This document shows, in pieces, positions 11,198 through 21,627 of a DNA stretch of 64,000 nt. The notes beneath the pieces were generated by a model. The model searched no databases, was not told where the DNA came from, and was given only the letters and a program-made list of their open reading frames with translations. The position numbers and the translations under genes are program-made. The DNA lies in contig JAJFZO010000566.1 of assembly GCA_021397835.1 (NCBI GenBank), forward strand, positions 6,510,001 to 6,574,000, given 5' to 3'. This stretch comes from Moringa oleifera (Eukaryota > Streptophyta > Magnoliopsida > Brassicales > Moringaceae). The first letter of the stretch is position 1. Every line of letters begins with the position of its first letter.

Positions 11198-11563
11198 ATG
11201 GAAGCGAAAACACATCTTTTATGTTCAATCCTTTTCCTCTTCTTTACTTTTCTTCATGCAAACACTCCCAAAACCTACATTGTTCAGCTCCACCCACATG
11301 GCATAACCAGCTCTTTGTATAGTAGAAAGGGTCAGTGGCATCTTTCATTTGTTCTTTAAGCTGTTTCCTTTGAGGAACACCCCTCTTCTTGTCTTTTCTA
11401 CTTTTACCATTCTGCCACTAAAGGTTTTGTAGCTCAGCTCCTTGAATCAAAGCTTGAGTTACAGAAGTTGCCTGATGTTATTGCAGTTAGACCTAATTAC
11501 AGGTCCTTAGCTCTCCATCCAGTCTTTCAGTCTTCTACTATCTATTTATTATTTGGTTTTTGA
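11198..11563 (+). pseudogene. Captured subtilase (SBT1-like) N-terminal fragment
   Basis: Subtilases are secreted serine proteases of the plant cell wall. The fragment opens with an ATG at 11198 and encodes an apparently intact signal peptide (MEAKTHLLCSILFLFF...), then the propeptide (I9) motif KTYIVQLHPHGITSS and QWHLSF. An in-frame TAA at 11357 interrupts it. The same frame continues with AVSFEEHPSS, YHSATKGFVAQLLESKLE and LPDVIAVRPN, standard propeptide features, and stops at 11561. The reading frame is otherwise unshifted over about 120 codons, so the capture is fairly recent. The mature protease domain is missing here; a short continuation with the catalytic Asp motif lies at 14290-14361, beyond the other captured genes. 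The closest match from memory is the SBT1.2/SDD1 type. Confidence 0.9.
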
Positions 11564-11639
11564 TCCCAAAGTATCAAAAAAGTAAGCACTGGAATGCTTG
11601 AGTAAGCAGCTTTGAGAGTGAAATTCCAACCGCAGCGAG

Positions 11640-11955
11640 ATCAGAACCCACCAATCGAAGAATGGGATAGAACTCTTAGTTGATAGCACCCAGGGAACTA
11701 CAACTCATTTCCTACTAGCATCATAAAGCTCAGCTTTGAATCGTGAAGCGTCGTCTCCACGAGCCACCCACAAGTATCTAACCTCACTATCACGTACTCC
11801 AACCAGTATTTGGTCCATTTGAGTACACAAAACTGAAACAAAACTCCCTAGTGAAACGTATAATATCGATCCTTTAGGTTGAGAATCCAGCCATTAGAGA
11901 TAGGAGATTCCATTGATGAGACCAGTAGTTGCAGGTGGTTCATCATTTATGAGTG
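11640..11955 (-). pseudogene. Captured UGT87-like glycosyltransferase, middle part
   Basis: UDP-sugar glycosyltransferases of this family decorate small metabolites. Reading right to left, this fragment gives EPPATTGLINGISYL, then after a stop WLDSQPKGSILYVSLGSFVS, TQMDQILVGVRDSEVRYLWV and ARGDDASRFKAEL. That is the region before the PSPG sugar-donor box in UGT87A enzymes. A frameshift follows; in another frame HSSIGGF, the start of the PSPG box, is visible, and then the homology ends. The upstream part of the same gene lies at 13340-13642 on the same strand, about 1.4 kb away, with unrelated captured exons between. Confidence 0.87.
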
Positions 11956-12316
11956 TTGAGTAAGGTTGACAAAGAATTTCCTGTGGGCTATTGGCACAAC
12001 TTTTGAACCTCAGTTTGGATATTATAGAAGAATGATGTCGAAGGTTAACTCATTCATAATGCTAATTCAGGATTTTTACGATGTTTATGGTACTTGGGAT
12101 GAACTCATGCTATTCACAGAAGCTATTAAGAGGCTCTAAATGATTTTTAACATGACTATTGAAATAAGTTATTATGAACAATTGATTCGAATCAAATTGA
12201 TCCTGCTCTCACATGTTATAAGTTATTACGAATAAATGTTTTCCTTATTTTAGGGAATTTATGCACGAATTATACAGAGAACTATCTTATTCATTGTTAG
12301 TGCATGTAAATAGCAG
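11956..12316. other. Spacer inside captured UGT87-like fragment
   Basis: I see no recognisable coding sequence. It may include intron of the UGT gene on one side and the 5' intron of the captured uS11 exon on the other, because the latter begins at a proper acceptor (TAGCAG). Confidence 0.35.
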
Positions 12317-12446
12317 GAACTTGGCATTACTGTGCTTCTTATCAAACTTTGAGCTATTGGAGGGAACAAGACCAACACTCCTAGTCCAGGTGCCCAGTCT
12401 GTACTTAAAGCCCTGGCCCGTTTAGGCATGAAAATTGGTCGAATAG
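12317..12446 (+). pseudogene. Captured exon of cytosolic ribosomal protein uS11 (RPS14)
   Basis: uS11 is a component of the 40S ribosomal platform. The exon starts after the acceptor TAGCAG and reads ELGITVLLIKL, stop, [20 protein letters not shown] and [11 protein letters not shown]. It ends at a donor (ATAG|GTATTG), one residue before the usual GRIED motif. The parent protein has ATGGNKT and [21 protein letters not shown], so identity is obvious. Retained splice sites show that genomic DNA, not mRNA, was captured. One nonsense codon (TGA for Arg) breaks it. Confidence 0.93.
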
Positions 12447-12810
12447 GTATTGCTCATCCTTATTTGTGGCTACTTCTTTTTATTATTTTTAAAGTTTGAC
12501 TATATACCCAATCAGGACTGAAACCCAATTGACTTTTATTACTTCTAGCACTCCAATGCTTCATCTTTAGTTTCACTAACTTGAAATTTTCTTGTTTTCT
12601 TTTTGCAAATCATGCATTTTGGGCATTGTAGTTTTGAATTTGGCTAGCATGATACTGGTATTATGATTTAAGAATATTAGCTTCAAGAGATTGCAAGATA
12701 TTATTTATCCTTGTTACACGTTCTCTTATATATATCCTTATCTTTTGACATTTTGAAGTTTTGCAATTCATAGATAGAATTCTTGTGCTAAAATATGCAT
12801 ATTAGAAATC
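12447..12810. other. Intron-like sequence between captured uS11 and terpene synthase exons
   Basis: T-rich, intron-like sequence. The first part could be the uS11 intron following the donor at 12447; the last part could be the intron before the terpene synthase exon. No coding signal is seen. Confidence 0.4.
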
Positions 12811-13322
12811 TAGATGGGATGTTGTTCATGCCATGGAGGAACTTCTAGATTATATGAAGATGTGTTTTCTTGGTCTATACAACACTATCAATAAGATAGC
12901 ATTCATTGTCTTCAAGAGAAAAGGATCAGATGGTGTTGTGCTTTACCTAAAGAAAGCTATAAATTCTTTTTCTAAATTTATGTCCTTGTTTTTCATGGAT
13001 TCCTTTAAACAGCTTTGCTATATGAAATTTGTTAGGATTAACTTCCTATAGCATGTGGACCTCTTCAGTAGATAGACTTATGTAAATCATATCTATAAGA
13101 GGCCAAGTGGTATTACAAACGATACATTCCGAACCTACAGGAATACATCTACAATGCATGGATTTCCATATTAGGAGCACTTATACTAAACCACACCTAT
13201 GTTTTGATTACAAATCCAATAACAGATGAAGCATTAAAATGCTTAAATGAATATCCTAACTTCATTCATCAATCAGCAATGATTATTCACCTCCTAAATA
13301 ACTTTGGTACTTCAACAGTATG
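12811..13322 (+). pseudogene. Captured terpene synthase C-terminal exons
   Basis: Terpene synthases make mono- or sesquiterpenes from prenyl diphosphates. The first exon reads RWDVVHAMEELLDYMKMCFL, GLYNTINKIAF and GSDGVVLYLKKA. An intron follows, and the second exon (from about 13105) reads KWYYKRYIPNLQEYIYNAWI, SILGALILNHTYVLITNPIT and DEALKCLNEYPNFIHQSAMI. The frame ends with NNFGTSTV and a stop at 13320. The end corresponds to the (L)(N/D)D...GTS part of the second metal-binding (NSE/DTE) motif, but both acidic positions are Asn. The style fits the TPS-a/TPS-b clades. The DDxxD motif lies upstream and was not captured. Confidence 0.92.
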
Positions 13323-13339
13323 AGATTTAATATTTTCGC

Positions 13340-13642
13340 ACCTTAAGATATCGAAAGGCCCACTGTAGGTAAACGAAGAAATCGAATTTCACTCTCAGAG
13401 TGTTGATTACTTGGGACTCAAGCTCGTAAAACAGAAGTGAAGAGAAGATAACTTGCTCTAAACAACAATGGCATGCATTCTAACGCTCTATCCAGCAGTT
13501 CTTTCTCAAAGAAGATCATTGGAAAATTTGCTAATCTTGTTAGAAGAACTCCAAGAATGTAGTTAATCATTTCCTTTTTAGGATCTAAAACCATATATAA
13601 CCAGAACGATGTTACTAAGCAAAAAACTCTTTTTTTTTTCAT
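13340..13642 (-). pseudogene. Captured UGT87-like glycosyltransferase, upstream part
   Basis: An ATG-initiated frame from 13642 leftwards reads LTRLANFPMIFFEKELLDRA, LECMPLLFRASYLLFTSVL and, after a frameshift near 13420, ESQVINTLRVKFDF when the sister frame is followed. This fits the UGT87 region (SPTRLADLP..ELPGARSLLFTTVYELE..) that lies directly before the segment at 11640-11955. The order is right for one minus-strand gene split by an insertion. The first 20 codons of the frame show no recognisable match. Confidence 0.8.
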
Positions 13643-14289
13643 CGAATAAATGGTGAAAGAATATAGGAAAATGACACCGCTGCAAGTTCACACTAAGTTG
13701 CTGAAGAGCCAGTACTGTTCATAGGCAAGCAAAGTTTCAACTCGCAATCCATTTCTATAGAATAGAGAAAGGTTATGCAGGCAGGTGTTCATTTATAGTT
13801 GCTAGTTGAGGCCATGGGGATGGAAAGAAAGATGAATACTTTAATTGGCCTTGGCCAAAGATGAAGACAAAGTTGTGTAGGTAAACAATACCTAGAGATA
13901 ACTCTCTCTAAGCCTCGGAGGAAGCTCTACATGGGTCTTTGTTTAGCCTTCTCCTCTGCTTTGACTCTGGCTGATGTGCCTCCTCCAGTTTCAATTAATG
14001 AAGACAAACTAATTTAAGGGAAGGCATTCTTCCTAGCAGAAGCCTATTCCTTGTGCTCAAGTCAATTAATCAAAGAAATAAGATTCAAAGAAGGAGATGA
14101 AAAAGCGAGAATTTGTTATTGACCAAGGCAGAGGGATTTCTTACAGAGAAGGCAAGTGGGTAGTGACATATAAAGAATATTCTGGGATAACACACCACTT
14201 TTAGTTCATGGACTGAGGCTTATGAGGAGAAAAGGCTCTGGCAAGACAAATTTTTAAGAGTTAGCCCCATAAGAGGAAGTGCTTGGTAT
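13643..14289. other. Unassigned interior of the CACTA element
   Basis: No protein family is recognised. Short open stretches exist, for example around 13900-14000 (KLYMGLCLAFSSALTLADVP), but none matches a family I know. Parts may be UGT or subtilase sequence too decayed to recognise, or further captured DNA. Confidence 0.35.
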
Positions 14290-14361
14290 AAGTCTACTTT
14301 TTATCATGAAAGCAGCATCATTGGAGTACTTGACACTGGAGTTTACTTGGAGGTGTAAAAA
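14290..14361 (+). pseudogene. Captured subtilase, catalytic Asp segment
   Basis: The frame reads KSTFYHESSIIGVLDTGVYL. This is the IIGVLDTGVWPE motif around the catalytic Asp of plant subtilases. In the protein it follows the propeptide fragment at 11198-11563 by only a few dozen residues. The two pieces are therefore probably one captured gene split by later insertions of about 2.7 kb. Confidence 0.85.
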
Positions 14362-14369
14362 GCCCCAAC

Positions 14370-14543
14370 TAGTTTTTTTTTAAAGCCTTTAATGCTAGTT
14401 ATTCAAGAACTGGTCTTAAAGCTCTAAGGATGGCCTTTTAACGCCAGTTAAATAATAAATGGCATTAAAAACCTTATTTTTAATGATAATTTTGGAAGAG
14501 TGTCATTAAATAATTGTCACTTATTACAATTTTTGTAATAGTA
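14370..14543. repeat. Right terminus and subterminal repeats of the CACTA element
   Basis: Motifs GCCTTTAATGCTAGTTATTC, TTTTAACGCCAGTTAAATAA and TTTTTAATGATAATTTTGGA with complementary partners mirror the left subterminal repeats. The element ends with TTTTTGTAATAGTA, followed by the TTA target copy at 14544-14546. Confidence 0.82.
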
Positions 14544-14679
14544 TTATCTTATTCCAATATACTTTTTGATGCAATTCAAGTTACATTTCACCTTCCCAAC
14601 CATAAAAAAAGATGAATAATATTTATCTTTTAGGAGTATTTTATTAAAAGATCCTTACTTTTTCATTTGTTCGGCATTG

Positions 14680-14853
14680 GTTAGTAAAGAGGGTCTGATT
14701 ACTATGGCTCCTTTAGAAACTCTCAAGAAACTTAAGCAAGCAGCTAGAAGGTTGAGTAAATGTGTTGATTATATTTGAGCAGCTACTATTGAGTATTTTT
14801 ACAGCATCAATACTGCCAAATACTATTTTTTAGAACTCAATCTTTAATTGTAG
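14680..14853 (+). pseudogene. ACC1 unit 2, exon B
   Basis: Full-length 174 nt. It reads VSKEGLITMAPLETLKKLKQ and AARRLSKCVDYI, then a TGA, AATIEYFYSINTAKYYFLEL and two terminal stops. The donor TAG|GTATGC is intact. The AARRLxKxVxYxxAATxEYLYS pattern identifies the biotin carboxylase domain. Its exon A partner is at 7527. Confidence 0.92.
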
Positions 14854-15239
14854 GTATGCTTCACTGGTTGTGCCGTCTGTTATAAACTCCTTGTCATACT
14901 CATAAAGGTTTCATTGTCATTCAGTCTTTTAGTTTTCTATTTGAATTACTTCGTTGTTACATAATCCGTTATTTCATGTACTAAATACATCAGTAGTAAC
15001 ACTAGCAATATAGTAGTAGCTAGTTTGGATAGAGTAGCAGTTTAAATAGAGTGGCATTAGTAGTTTGGATAAAGTAGCAGTTTAAATATAGTGGCATTAG
15101 TAGTTTGGATAGAGCAGCAATTTAAATTGATTGGCAATAACAGTAGTAGTTTATATGGAATAGCAACAACAGTAATAGTTTTAATGGAGTAGTAGTTTAG
15201 ATTTGTGTCGCATTTTCTAGTTAGAGTTAACATCTATGG

Positions 15240-15679
15240 CTTTAGCTACTTTGTGATCATTACGAAAATATTGTAGCTTTGACTAGCAGTGATTACAATA
15301 TTTTGAGGAGGCACCAAAAGGTTGATTATTTTTCCTGATATTAAATTTAGATTTTGTTATTATACATAATGTTTTTCTTATTTCAATATTCCTTTGTATG
15401 GAATTCAAGTTACATCTCACATTCCTAAGAAGAAAAGAAGAATAACATTTATATTTTAAGAGTATTTTATTAAGAGATCCTTACTTTTTAATGTGTTTGG
15501 TATGGGTTAGTGAGGAGGGTCTAATTACCATGGCTTCTTTAAAAACTATTAACGAACTTAAGCAAGCAACTAGAAGGTTAGCTAAATGTGTTGATTATAT
15601 TAAAACAACCACTGTTGAATATCTTTGCAACATGAATACCAACAAACACAATTTTTTAAAGCTTAATCTTTAATTACAA
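15240..15679 (+). pseudogene. ACC1 unit 3: exons A and B, exon B open
   Basis: Exon A is 15240-15320 (81 nt, stop at codon 2, then LLCDHYENIVALTS and ILRRHQK). Exon B is 15506-15679 and is open from its first codon through VSEEGLITMASLKTINELKQ, ATRRLAKCVDYIKTTTVEYL and NTNKHNFLKLNL, stopping where the parent has Arg. It is the best preserved coding copy, but its donor has decayed to CAATTATGC. Confidence 0.92.
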
Positions 15680-16046
15680 TTATGCTTCACTTGTTGTGCC
15701 CTCAGTTATAAACTCTTTGTCCTGCTCATGAAGGTTTCATTGTCATACGGCATTTTAGTTTTCTATTTGAATTACTTTTCATTACGTAATGCTTTATTTC
15801 ATGTACTAAATGGAGTAGGAATGGCAGTATAATAGTAGTAGTTTGGATAGAGTAGCAATTTAAATGAAGTAACAGTACTAGTTTGGATAAAGTAGCAAGT
15901 TAAATCGGTTAACAATAGTAGTAAGAGTTTATTTAAAATAGTAGCAATAGTAGTAGTTTTGATGGAATAGTAATAGTAATACCAGTTTTGATAAAGTAAC
16001 AGTTTAGATTTGTATCGTATTTTCTAATTAAAGACAACATTTATAG

Positions 16047-16490
16047 GTTTAGCTACTTTGTGATCATTATGAAAACATGATAGATTTGAATACTCATGAC
16101 TACAGTATCTCGAGGAAGTACTAGATGATTGATTTTTTTTTTCTTGGTATTGAATTTAGATTTAGTTATTACGTACCATGTTTTTCTTATTTCTATATTT
16201 CTTTCTATGTCATTCAAGTTACATATTACATTCCTAACCATAAAAGAAAAAGAATAACTTTTATCTTTCAGGAGTATTTTATCAAGAGATTCTTACTTTT
16301 TCATATGTTTGGTATACATTAAGGAATAGGGTCTGATTCATGTGGCTTCTATGGCAATTATGAGAAACTTGAGCAAGCAACAAGAAGGTTAGTTGAATGT
16401 GTTGATTATGTTAAAACAGCTATTATTGAGTATCTTTGTAGTATAGATACCACAAAATGCTATTTTCAAGAGTTCAATCTTCGATTACAG
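16047..16490 (+). pseudogene. ACC1 unit 4: exons A and B
   Basis: Exon A is 16047-16125, two bases short and without a normal donor. Exon B is 16317-16490 (EQATRRLVECVDYVKTAIIE and YLCSIDTTKCYFQEFNLRL). The acceptor is degraded and the donor GT is AT, so this unit could not splice normally. Confidence 0.88.
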
Positions 16491-16797
16491 ATATGCTTCA
16501 CTGGTTATGCCCTTAGTTGTAGACTCCTTGCCATACTCAATAAGGTTTTATTATCATACAGTCTTTTAGTTTTCTGTTTGAATTATTTTTTTGTTACACA
16601 ATACTTTATTTCATTTACTAAATGGAGTAGCACTAGTAGTATAGTAGTAGCAATTTGGATAGAGTGGTAGTTTAAATGGATTAGTAATTGCATGTAAGAG
16701 TTTACATGGAGTAGTTTCATGGAGTAGTAGTAATAACAATGTTGATGGAGTAGTAATTTAGATATATTGTATTTTTCAATTAGAGTTAGCTATATAG

Positions 16798-17144
16798 GTT
16801 CAACTACTTTGTGATCATTAAGGAAATGTTACAGCTTTGAACAGGCATCAATGCAATATCCCGAAGAGGCATAAAAAGTTTGATTCTTGTTACTTACGCT
16901 GAATATCCATGGATACTTTTTTAGGAGTGTTTTATTAAGAGATACTTACCTTTTAATGTGTTTGATATAGGTTAGTGAGGAAGGTCTAATTACTATGGAT
17001 TTTCTTGAAAAAACTAAGAATCTTAACCAAGTTGTTAAAAGGTTGGCTAAATGTGTTAATTATGTTAAAGCAACTATTGTTGAGTATCTTTAGAGTATAG
17101 ACACTAACAGACACTATTTTCTAGAGCTTAATGTTTGATTCCAA
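16798..17144 (+). pseudogene. ACC1 unit 5 with shortened intron
   Basis: Exon A is 16798-16878, full length with a stop at codon 8. It keeps GN where most copies read EN, closer to the functional protein. The intron between A and B is only 92 bp, about half the usual length, because the CTTATTTCAATATTCC and TTCAAGTTACATCTCAC blocks are deleted. Exon B is 16971-17144 with the acceptor GATATAG intact. Confidence 0.88.
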
Positions 17145-17517
17145 GTATGCTTCATTGGTTGGGCCCTTAGTTGTAGATTCTTTATCATACTCATTAAGGT
17201 TTCGTTATCATTATCCTTTTAATTTTCTATTTGAATTATTTCTTCATTGCATAATTCTTTATTTGATGTACTAAATGTAGCAGTAGTATAGTAGTAGCAA
17301 TTTAAATAAAGAAGCAATAGTAATATAGAAGTAGTAATGTAGCAGTAGCAGTTTGGATAATGTAGCAGTTTAGAATGGATTGTTAAGACTAGGAGGAGTT
17401 TACATGGAGTAGTAGTAGTAGTTGTTGTTTTCATGGAGGAGTAGTAGGAGTAGTAGTTTTGACAGAGTAGTAGTTTTGATCTATATGGTATTTTCAAATT
17501 AGAGTCAGCATATATAG

Positions 17518-17956
17518 GTTTAGCTACTTTGTGATCATTATAAAAATGTTGCAGCTTTGAAAAGCCATGATTAGTATCCTAAAAAGGCACTAGAAGGCTG
17601 ATTATTTTTCTTGACACTGAATATAGATTTGGTTATTGCGTAGAATGTTTTTCTTATGTCAATATTCTTTTCTATGGAATTCAAGTTACATCTCACATTC
17701 CTAACCATAAAAAGAGAAGAATAATAATTATTTTTTAGGAATATTTTATTAAGAGATCCTCATCTTTTAATGTGTCTAGTAGAGGTTAGTGAAGAGCATC
17801 TAATTACAGTGACTGCTTTGAAAACTGTCAAGAAACTTAAGCAAGTAATGAGGAGGCTGGCTAAATGTATTAATTATGTTGGGTAGCTACTGTTGAGTAT
17901 CTTTACAATGTGATAATGATGAATACTATTTTTTAGAGCTCAATCTTCGATTGCAG
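17518..17956 (+). pseudogene. ACC1 unit 6
   Basis: Exon A is 17518-17596 with a 2-nt loss. Exon B is 17785-17956, with KKLKQVMRRLAKCINYV, a stop, and ATVEYLYNV before a frameshift. The end LNLRLQ is perfectly preserved, although the donor reads GTTTCC. Confidence 0.88.
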
Positions 17957-18292
17957 GTTTCCTTCATTGTTTGTGCCCTCAGTTGTAGACTTCTTGTCAT
18001 ACTTATCAAGGTTTCATTATCATGCAGCCTTTTAATGTTCTATTTGAATTATTTCTTCGTTACATAATGCTTTATTTCATGTACTAATGAAGTAGCAGTA
18101 ATAGTTTGGATTAAGTTATAGTTTAAATAGAGTAGTAGTAGTATTGTAGTAGCAATTTGGTAGTAGTAACAATATAGCGGCAATGGTTTAATAAGGTAAC
18201 AATTTAGATGGATTACCAAAAGCAGTCAGAGTTTGCATTAAAGTTGTAATAACAAAAGCAATTTTAACGGAGTAGTAATTTAGATTTTGTAT

Positions 18293-18732
18293 CCTACTTT
18301 GTGATCATTATGGAAATATTGTAGCTTTGAATAGCCATGACTGTAGTATCTCCAGGAGGCACCAGAAGGTGGATTATTATTCATGATACTGAATTTATAT
18401 TTAGTTGCTACGTACAATTTTTTTTTTCTTATTTTTATATTCTTTTCTATGGAATTCAAGTTGCATCTCAGCTTCCCAACCATTAAAGGAGAATAATGGC
18501 ATTTATCTTTTAGGAGTACTTTATTAATAGATCCTTACTTTTTAATATGTCTGGTATATGTTAATGAGGAGGGTCTAATCACTATGACTCCTCTAGAAAC
18601 TATCAAGAAACCTAAGCAAGTAACTAGAAGGTGGCTAAATGTGTTGATTATGTTGGAGCAACTATTGTTGAGTATTTTTATAGCATGAATATCGATGAAC
18701 ACTATTTTCGAGAACACAATCTTTGATTACAA
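18293..18732 (+). pseudogene. ACC1 unit 7, exon A truncated at its 5' end
   Basis: The intron tail, the acceptor and the first codons of exon A are deleted; it starts at LLCDHYGNIVAL (18293-18368). Exon B is 18560-18732 and has lost one base near RRW. It retains DYVGATIVEYFYSMN. The glycine in YVGA agrees with functional ACC1. Confidence 0.87.
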
Positions 18733-19246
18733 GTATGCTTCACTACTTATTCCCTCAGTTGTAAATTATTTGTCATTCTCATTAAGGTTTTGTTGCCATG
18801 TAGCCTTTTAATTTTCCATTTCAATTATTTCTTCATTACATATTACTTTATTTCATGTACTAAATAAAGTAACAGTTTGGATAAAGTAACAATTTAAATG
18901 AAGTAACTGTGATAATATAGCAATAGTAGTTTAGATAAAGTAGCCAATTAGATGGATTAGAAATAGTAGAAAAAGTTCGCATAAAGTAGCCACAGTTGTT
19001 TAGATAGAGTAACTGTTTAGATGGATTAGAGATAGCAGTAAGAGTTTACATAAAGTAATAGTGGCAATATAGCAGTAGTAGTTTGGATAGAGTAGCTATT
19101 TAGATGGATTAGAAATAGTAGTAGGAGTTTACATAGAGTAGCAGTAGCAACAGCAGTTTTGATAGAGTAGTAATAGCAACAGCAGTTTTGATGGAGTAGC
19201 AATTTAGATCTGAATCCTATTTTCTAATTAAAGTAAGCTTCTATAG

Positions 19247-19690
19247 GTTTAGCTACTTTGTGATCATTATGAAAATATTGCATCTTTGAATAGCCATGAT
19301 TGCATTATCTCGATGAGGCATCAGAAGGTGATTTTTTTTTTTTATTGATAATGAATTTATATTGGTTATTGCATACAATTGTTTTCTTATTTTAGTATTC
19401 CTTTTTAAGGAATTCAAGTTACATCTCACTTGCTTGATCATAAAAGGAGCATAATAACATTTATCTTTTAAGAATGTTTTAGTAAAAGATCCTTACTTTT
19501 TAATATGCTTAGTGTAGGTTAGTTAGAGGGTCTAATCACTGTGACTCCTTTGGAAACTGTTAAGAAACTTGAGCAAGCAACTAGAAGGTTGACAAAATGT
19601 GTTGATTATGTTGGAGCAACTATTTTTGAGTATTTTCGCAGCGCGAAAAGTGATGCATATTATTTTCGAGAGCTCAATCATCGATTGTAG
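19247..19690 (+). pseudogene. ACC1 unit 8
   Basis: Exon A is 19247-19326 (acceptor CTATAG, LLCDHYENIASLNSHDCIIS). Exon B is 19518-19690 with TVKKLEQATRRLTKCVDYVG and ATIFEYFRS, one base lost near the start. The donor TAG|GTATGC is intact. Confidence 0.88.
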
Positions 19691-20004
19691 GTATGCTTCA
19701 CTTCTTGTTCCCTCAGCTATAGAATACTTATCATACTCATTAAGGTTTCATTGTCATGTAGCCTTTTAACTTTTCATTTGAATTATTTTCATTATATAAT
19801 GCTTTATTTCATGTATTAAATAGAGTAGTAGTAGTATAGTAGTAACTGTTTAAATAGATTAATAGTAGTAGTATTACAGTAGAAGTTTACATGGAATAGT
19901 AGCAGCAGAAGCTTTATTGATCGGGCAGCAATAGCAGTAGCAGTTTTGATAAAGTTGGAGTTTAGATCTGTATTGTATTTTCTAATTAGAGTCAACATCT
20001 GTAA

Positions 20005-20442
20005 GTGTAGCAACTTTATGATCATTATAAAATTGTTACAGCTTTGATTCGTAGTAATTGTTATACCTTGAGGAGGCACTAAAAGGTTGATTCTTTTTCT
20101 TTATATTGAATTTAAATTTAGTTATTAAGTACAATGTTTTCTTATTTCAATATTTCTTTCTATGAAATTCAAGTTGTAACTCACATTATCAACCATAAAA
20201 GGAGAAATTGCACTTATCTTTTAAAAATATTTTATGAAACAATCCTTACCTTTTAATGTGTTTATTATAGGCTAGTGACGAAGGTGTAATCACTGGGGCA
20301 CCTTAGAAACCATCAAGAAACTTGAACAAGTAGCTAAAGGTTCGCTAAATGCATTGATTATGTTAGAGCAGCTATCATTGAGTACCTTTACAACATGGAT
20401 ATCAGCGAATACATTTTTTGAGAGCTCAATTTTCGATTACAA
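20005..20442 (+). pseudogene. ACC1 unit 9
   Basis: Exon A is 20005-20085 (acceptor mutated to GTAA). Exon B is 20271-20442 (acceptor ATTATAG intact) with TIKKLEQVA and, after a one-base loss, DYVRAAIIEYLYNMD. The donor GC replaces GT. Confidence 0.87.
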
Positions 20443-20795
20443 GCATGCTTCATTAGTTATTCCCTCAATTGTAGACTTCTTGTCATACTCATTAAAGTTT
20501 TATTATCATGCAGCCTTTTAAGTTTCTCCTTGAATTATTTCTTCATTACATAATGCTTTATTTCATGTATTAAACGGAGTAATGATAGTAATATAGCAAT
20601 AGTAGTTTGGATAAAGTAACAGTTTAAATAGAGTAGTAGTAGCAGTATAGTAGTAGTAATTCGGATGGAGTAGTAATTTCGATGGACTAGTAGTAGCAGT
20701 AAGTGTTTACATAAAGTAGTAGTAGTAGTAGCAATTTTGGTGGAGTAGCAATTTAGATTTGTATTATATTTTCTAATTAGAGTCAACATCTATAA

Positions 20796-21211
20796 GTTCA
20801 ACTACTTTGTAATTGTCGAAATGTTGCAGCTTTGAATAACGGGGATTGTAGTATCCTAAGGAAGCATCAGAAGGTTGATTCTTTTTATTGATAAGAAATT
20901 TAGATTTCATTTTTTCACTCATTGTTTTTCTTATTTCAATATTCCTTTCTATGGAGTTCAAGTTACATCTCACCCTCTTAACCATAAAAGGAAAACAATA
21001 ACATTTATCTTTTAGGTGTATTTCATTAAAAGATCCTTACTTTTTAATATGTCTAGTATAGGTCATTGTGACCCTTCTGGAAACTGTGAAGAAATTTAAG
21101 CTTGCAGCTAGATGGTTAGCTAAATGTGTTGATTATGTTGGAGCTATTGAGTATCTTCACAGCATACACACCAAAAAATACTATTTTTTAGAGCTCTATC
21201 CTTGATTGCAA
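20796..21211 (+). pseudogene. ACC1 unit 10, the one linked to downstream ACC1 exons
   Basis: Exon A is 20796-20873 (NVAALNNGDCSI region, with short losses). Exon B is 21062-21211, with internal losses near VGA. It reads TVKKFKLAARWLAKCVDYVG and IEYLHSIHTKKYYFLELYP; the Pro at the end (LELYP) recalls LELNP of functional ACC1 and differs from the LELNL of most copies. It is followed by further ACC1 exons from 21628, so it may be the unit closest to the original gene. Confidence 0.88.
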
Positions 21212-21627
21212 GTATACATCACTGATTGTGCCTCCATTGTAACCTCCTTGTCATACTCATTAAGGTTTCATTGACGGGCAGCCTTTTGCATTCTATTTAA
21301 ATTATTTTTTCATTATAAGACACTTTATTTCGTGCACTAATCAGTGCTCATAATAAGTTTACTTGGGATGAAAGGAAGGTTATAGAAGTATAGTTATGAA
21401 CTTTGAGACAATTAGGAAGCTTTATAATTTTTATGTGCCATTATTTATATTCGTGTCTATGTCTTTGTTGATGTTATTTTTAACTTCAAATATGGATAAT
21501 TAGGTTGATATATTTGCACCTTATTTTGTTGTGGTCTTAGCTTAAATATATTTATATTTAAGATAGTTAGCTTGTTAACTTATTGACATGTTTAATGTTA
21601 ATGAACATTAGCATGTTTTGGATATAA

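Larger units (their letters stand above)
7654..14543. mobile_element. CACTA-type element carrying host gene fragments
   Basis: The left end reads CATTACTACAAATAAAAAT and the right end TTTTTGTAATAGTA. These are slightly decayed forms of the CACTA...TAGTG ends of the En/Spm superfamily. The 3-bp target duplication TTA is present on both sides (7651-7653 and 14544-14546). The flanking sequence matches uninterrupted sister units of the ACC1 array (..ATAATGTTT|..|CTTATTCCAATAT..), so the empty site can be read directly. Many subterminal motifs of the form CCTTTAATGACAGTTCTAT are near both ends. I see no TNP2-type transposase inside, so the element looks non-autonomous. The interior holds an Ulp1-like relic and fragments of subtilase, UGT87, uS11 and terpene synthase genes. 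Confidence 0.88.

Noticed and set aside
16053..16241. Recurrent minus-strand frames starting MV(R/G/K)..RCNLNSIE.NI.IRK
   Set aside because: They recur at 18280, 19253, 20773 and 22623 because they are the antisense of the intron between exons A and B in each ACC1 unit. Conservation reflects the repeat, not a protein.
17219..17497. A 92-codon minus-strand frame with Leu/Tyr/Thr repeats
   Set aside because: It is the antisense reading of the AGT/AGC trinucleotide tract in an ACC1 intron; similar frames occur at 19816-20079, 20535-20789 and 22439-22639 for the same reason.
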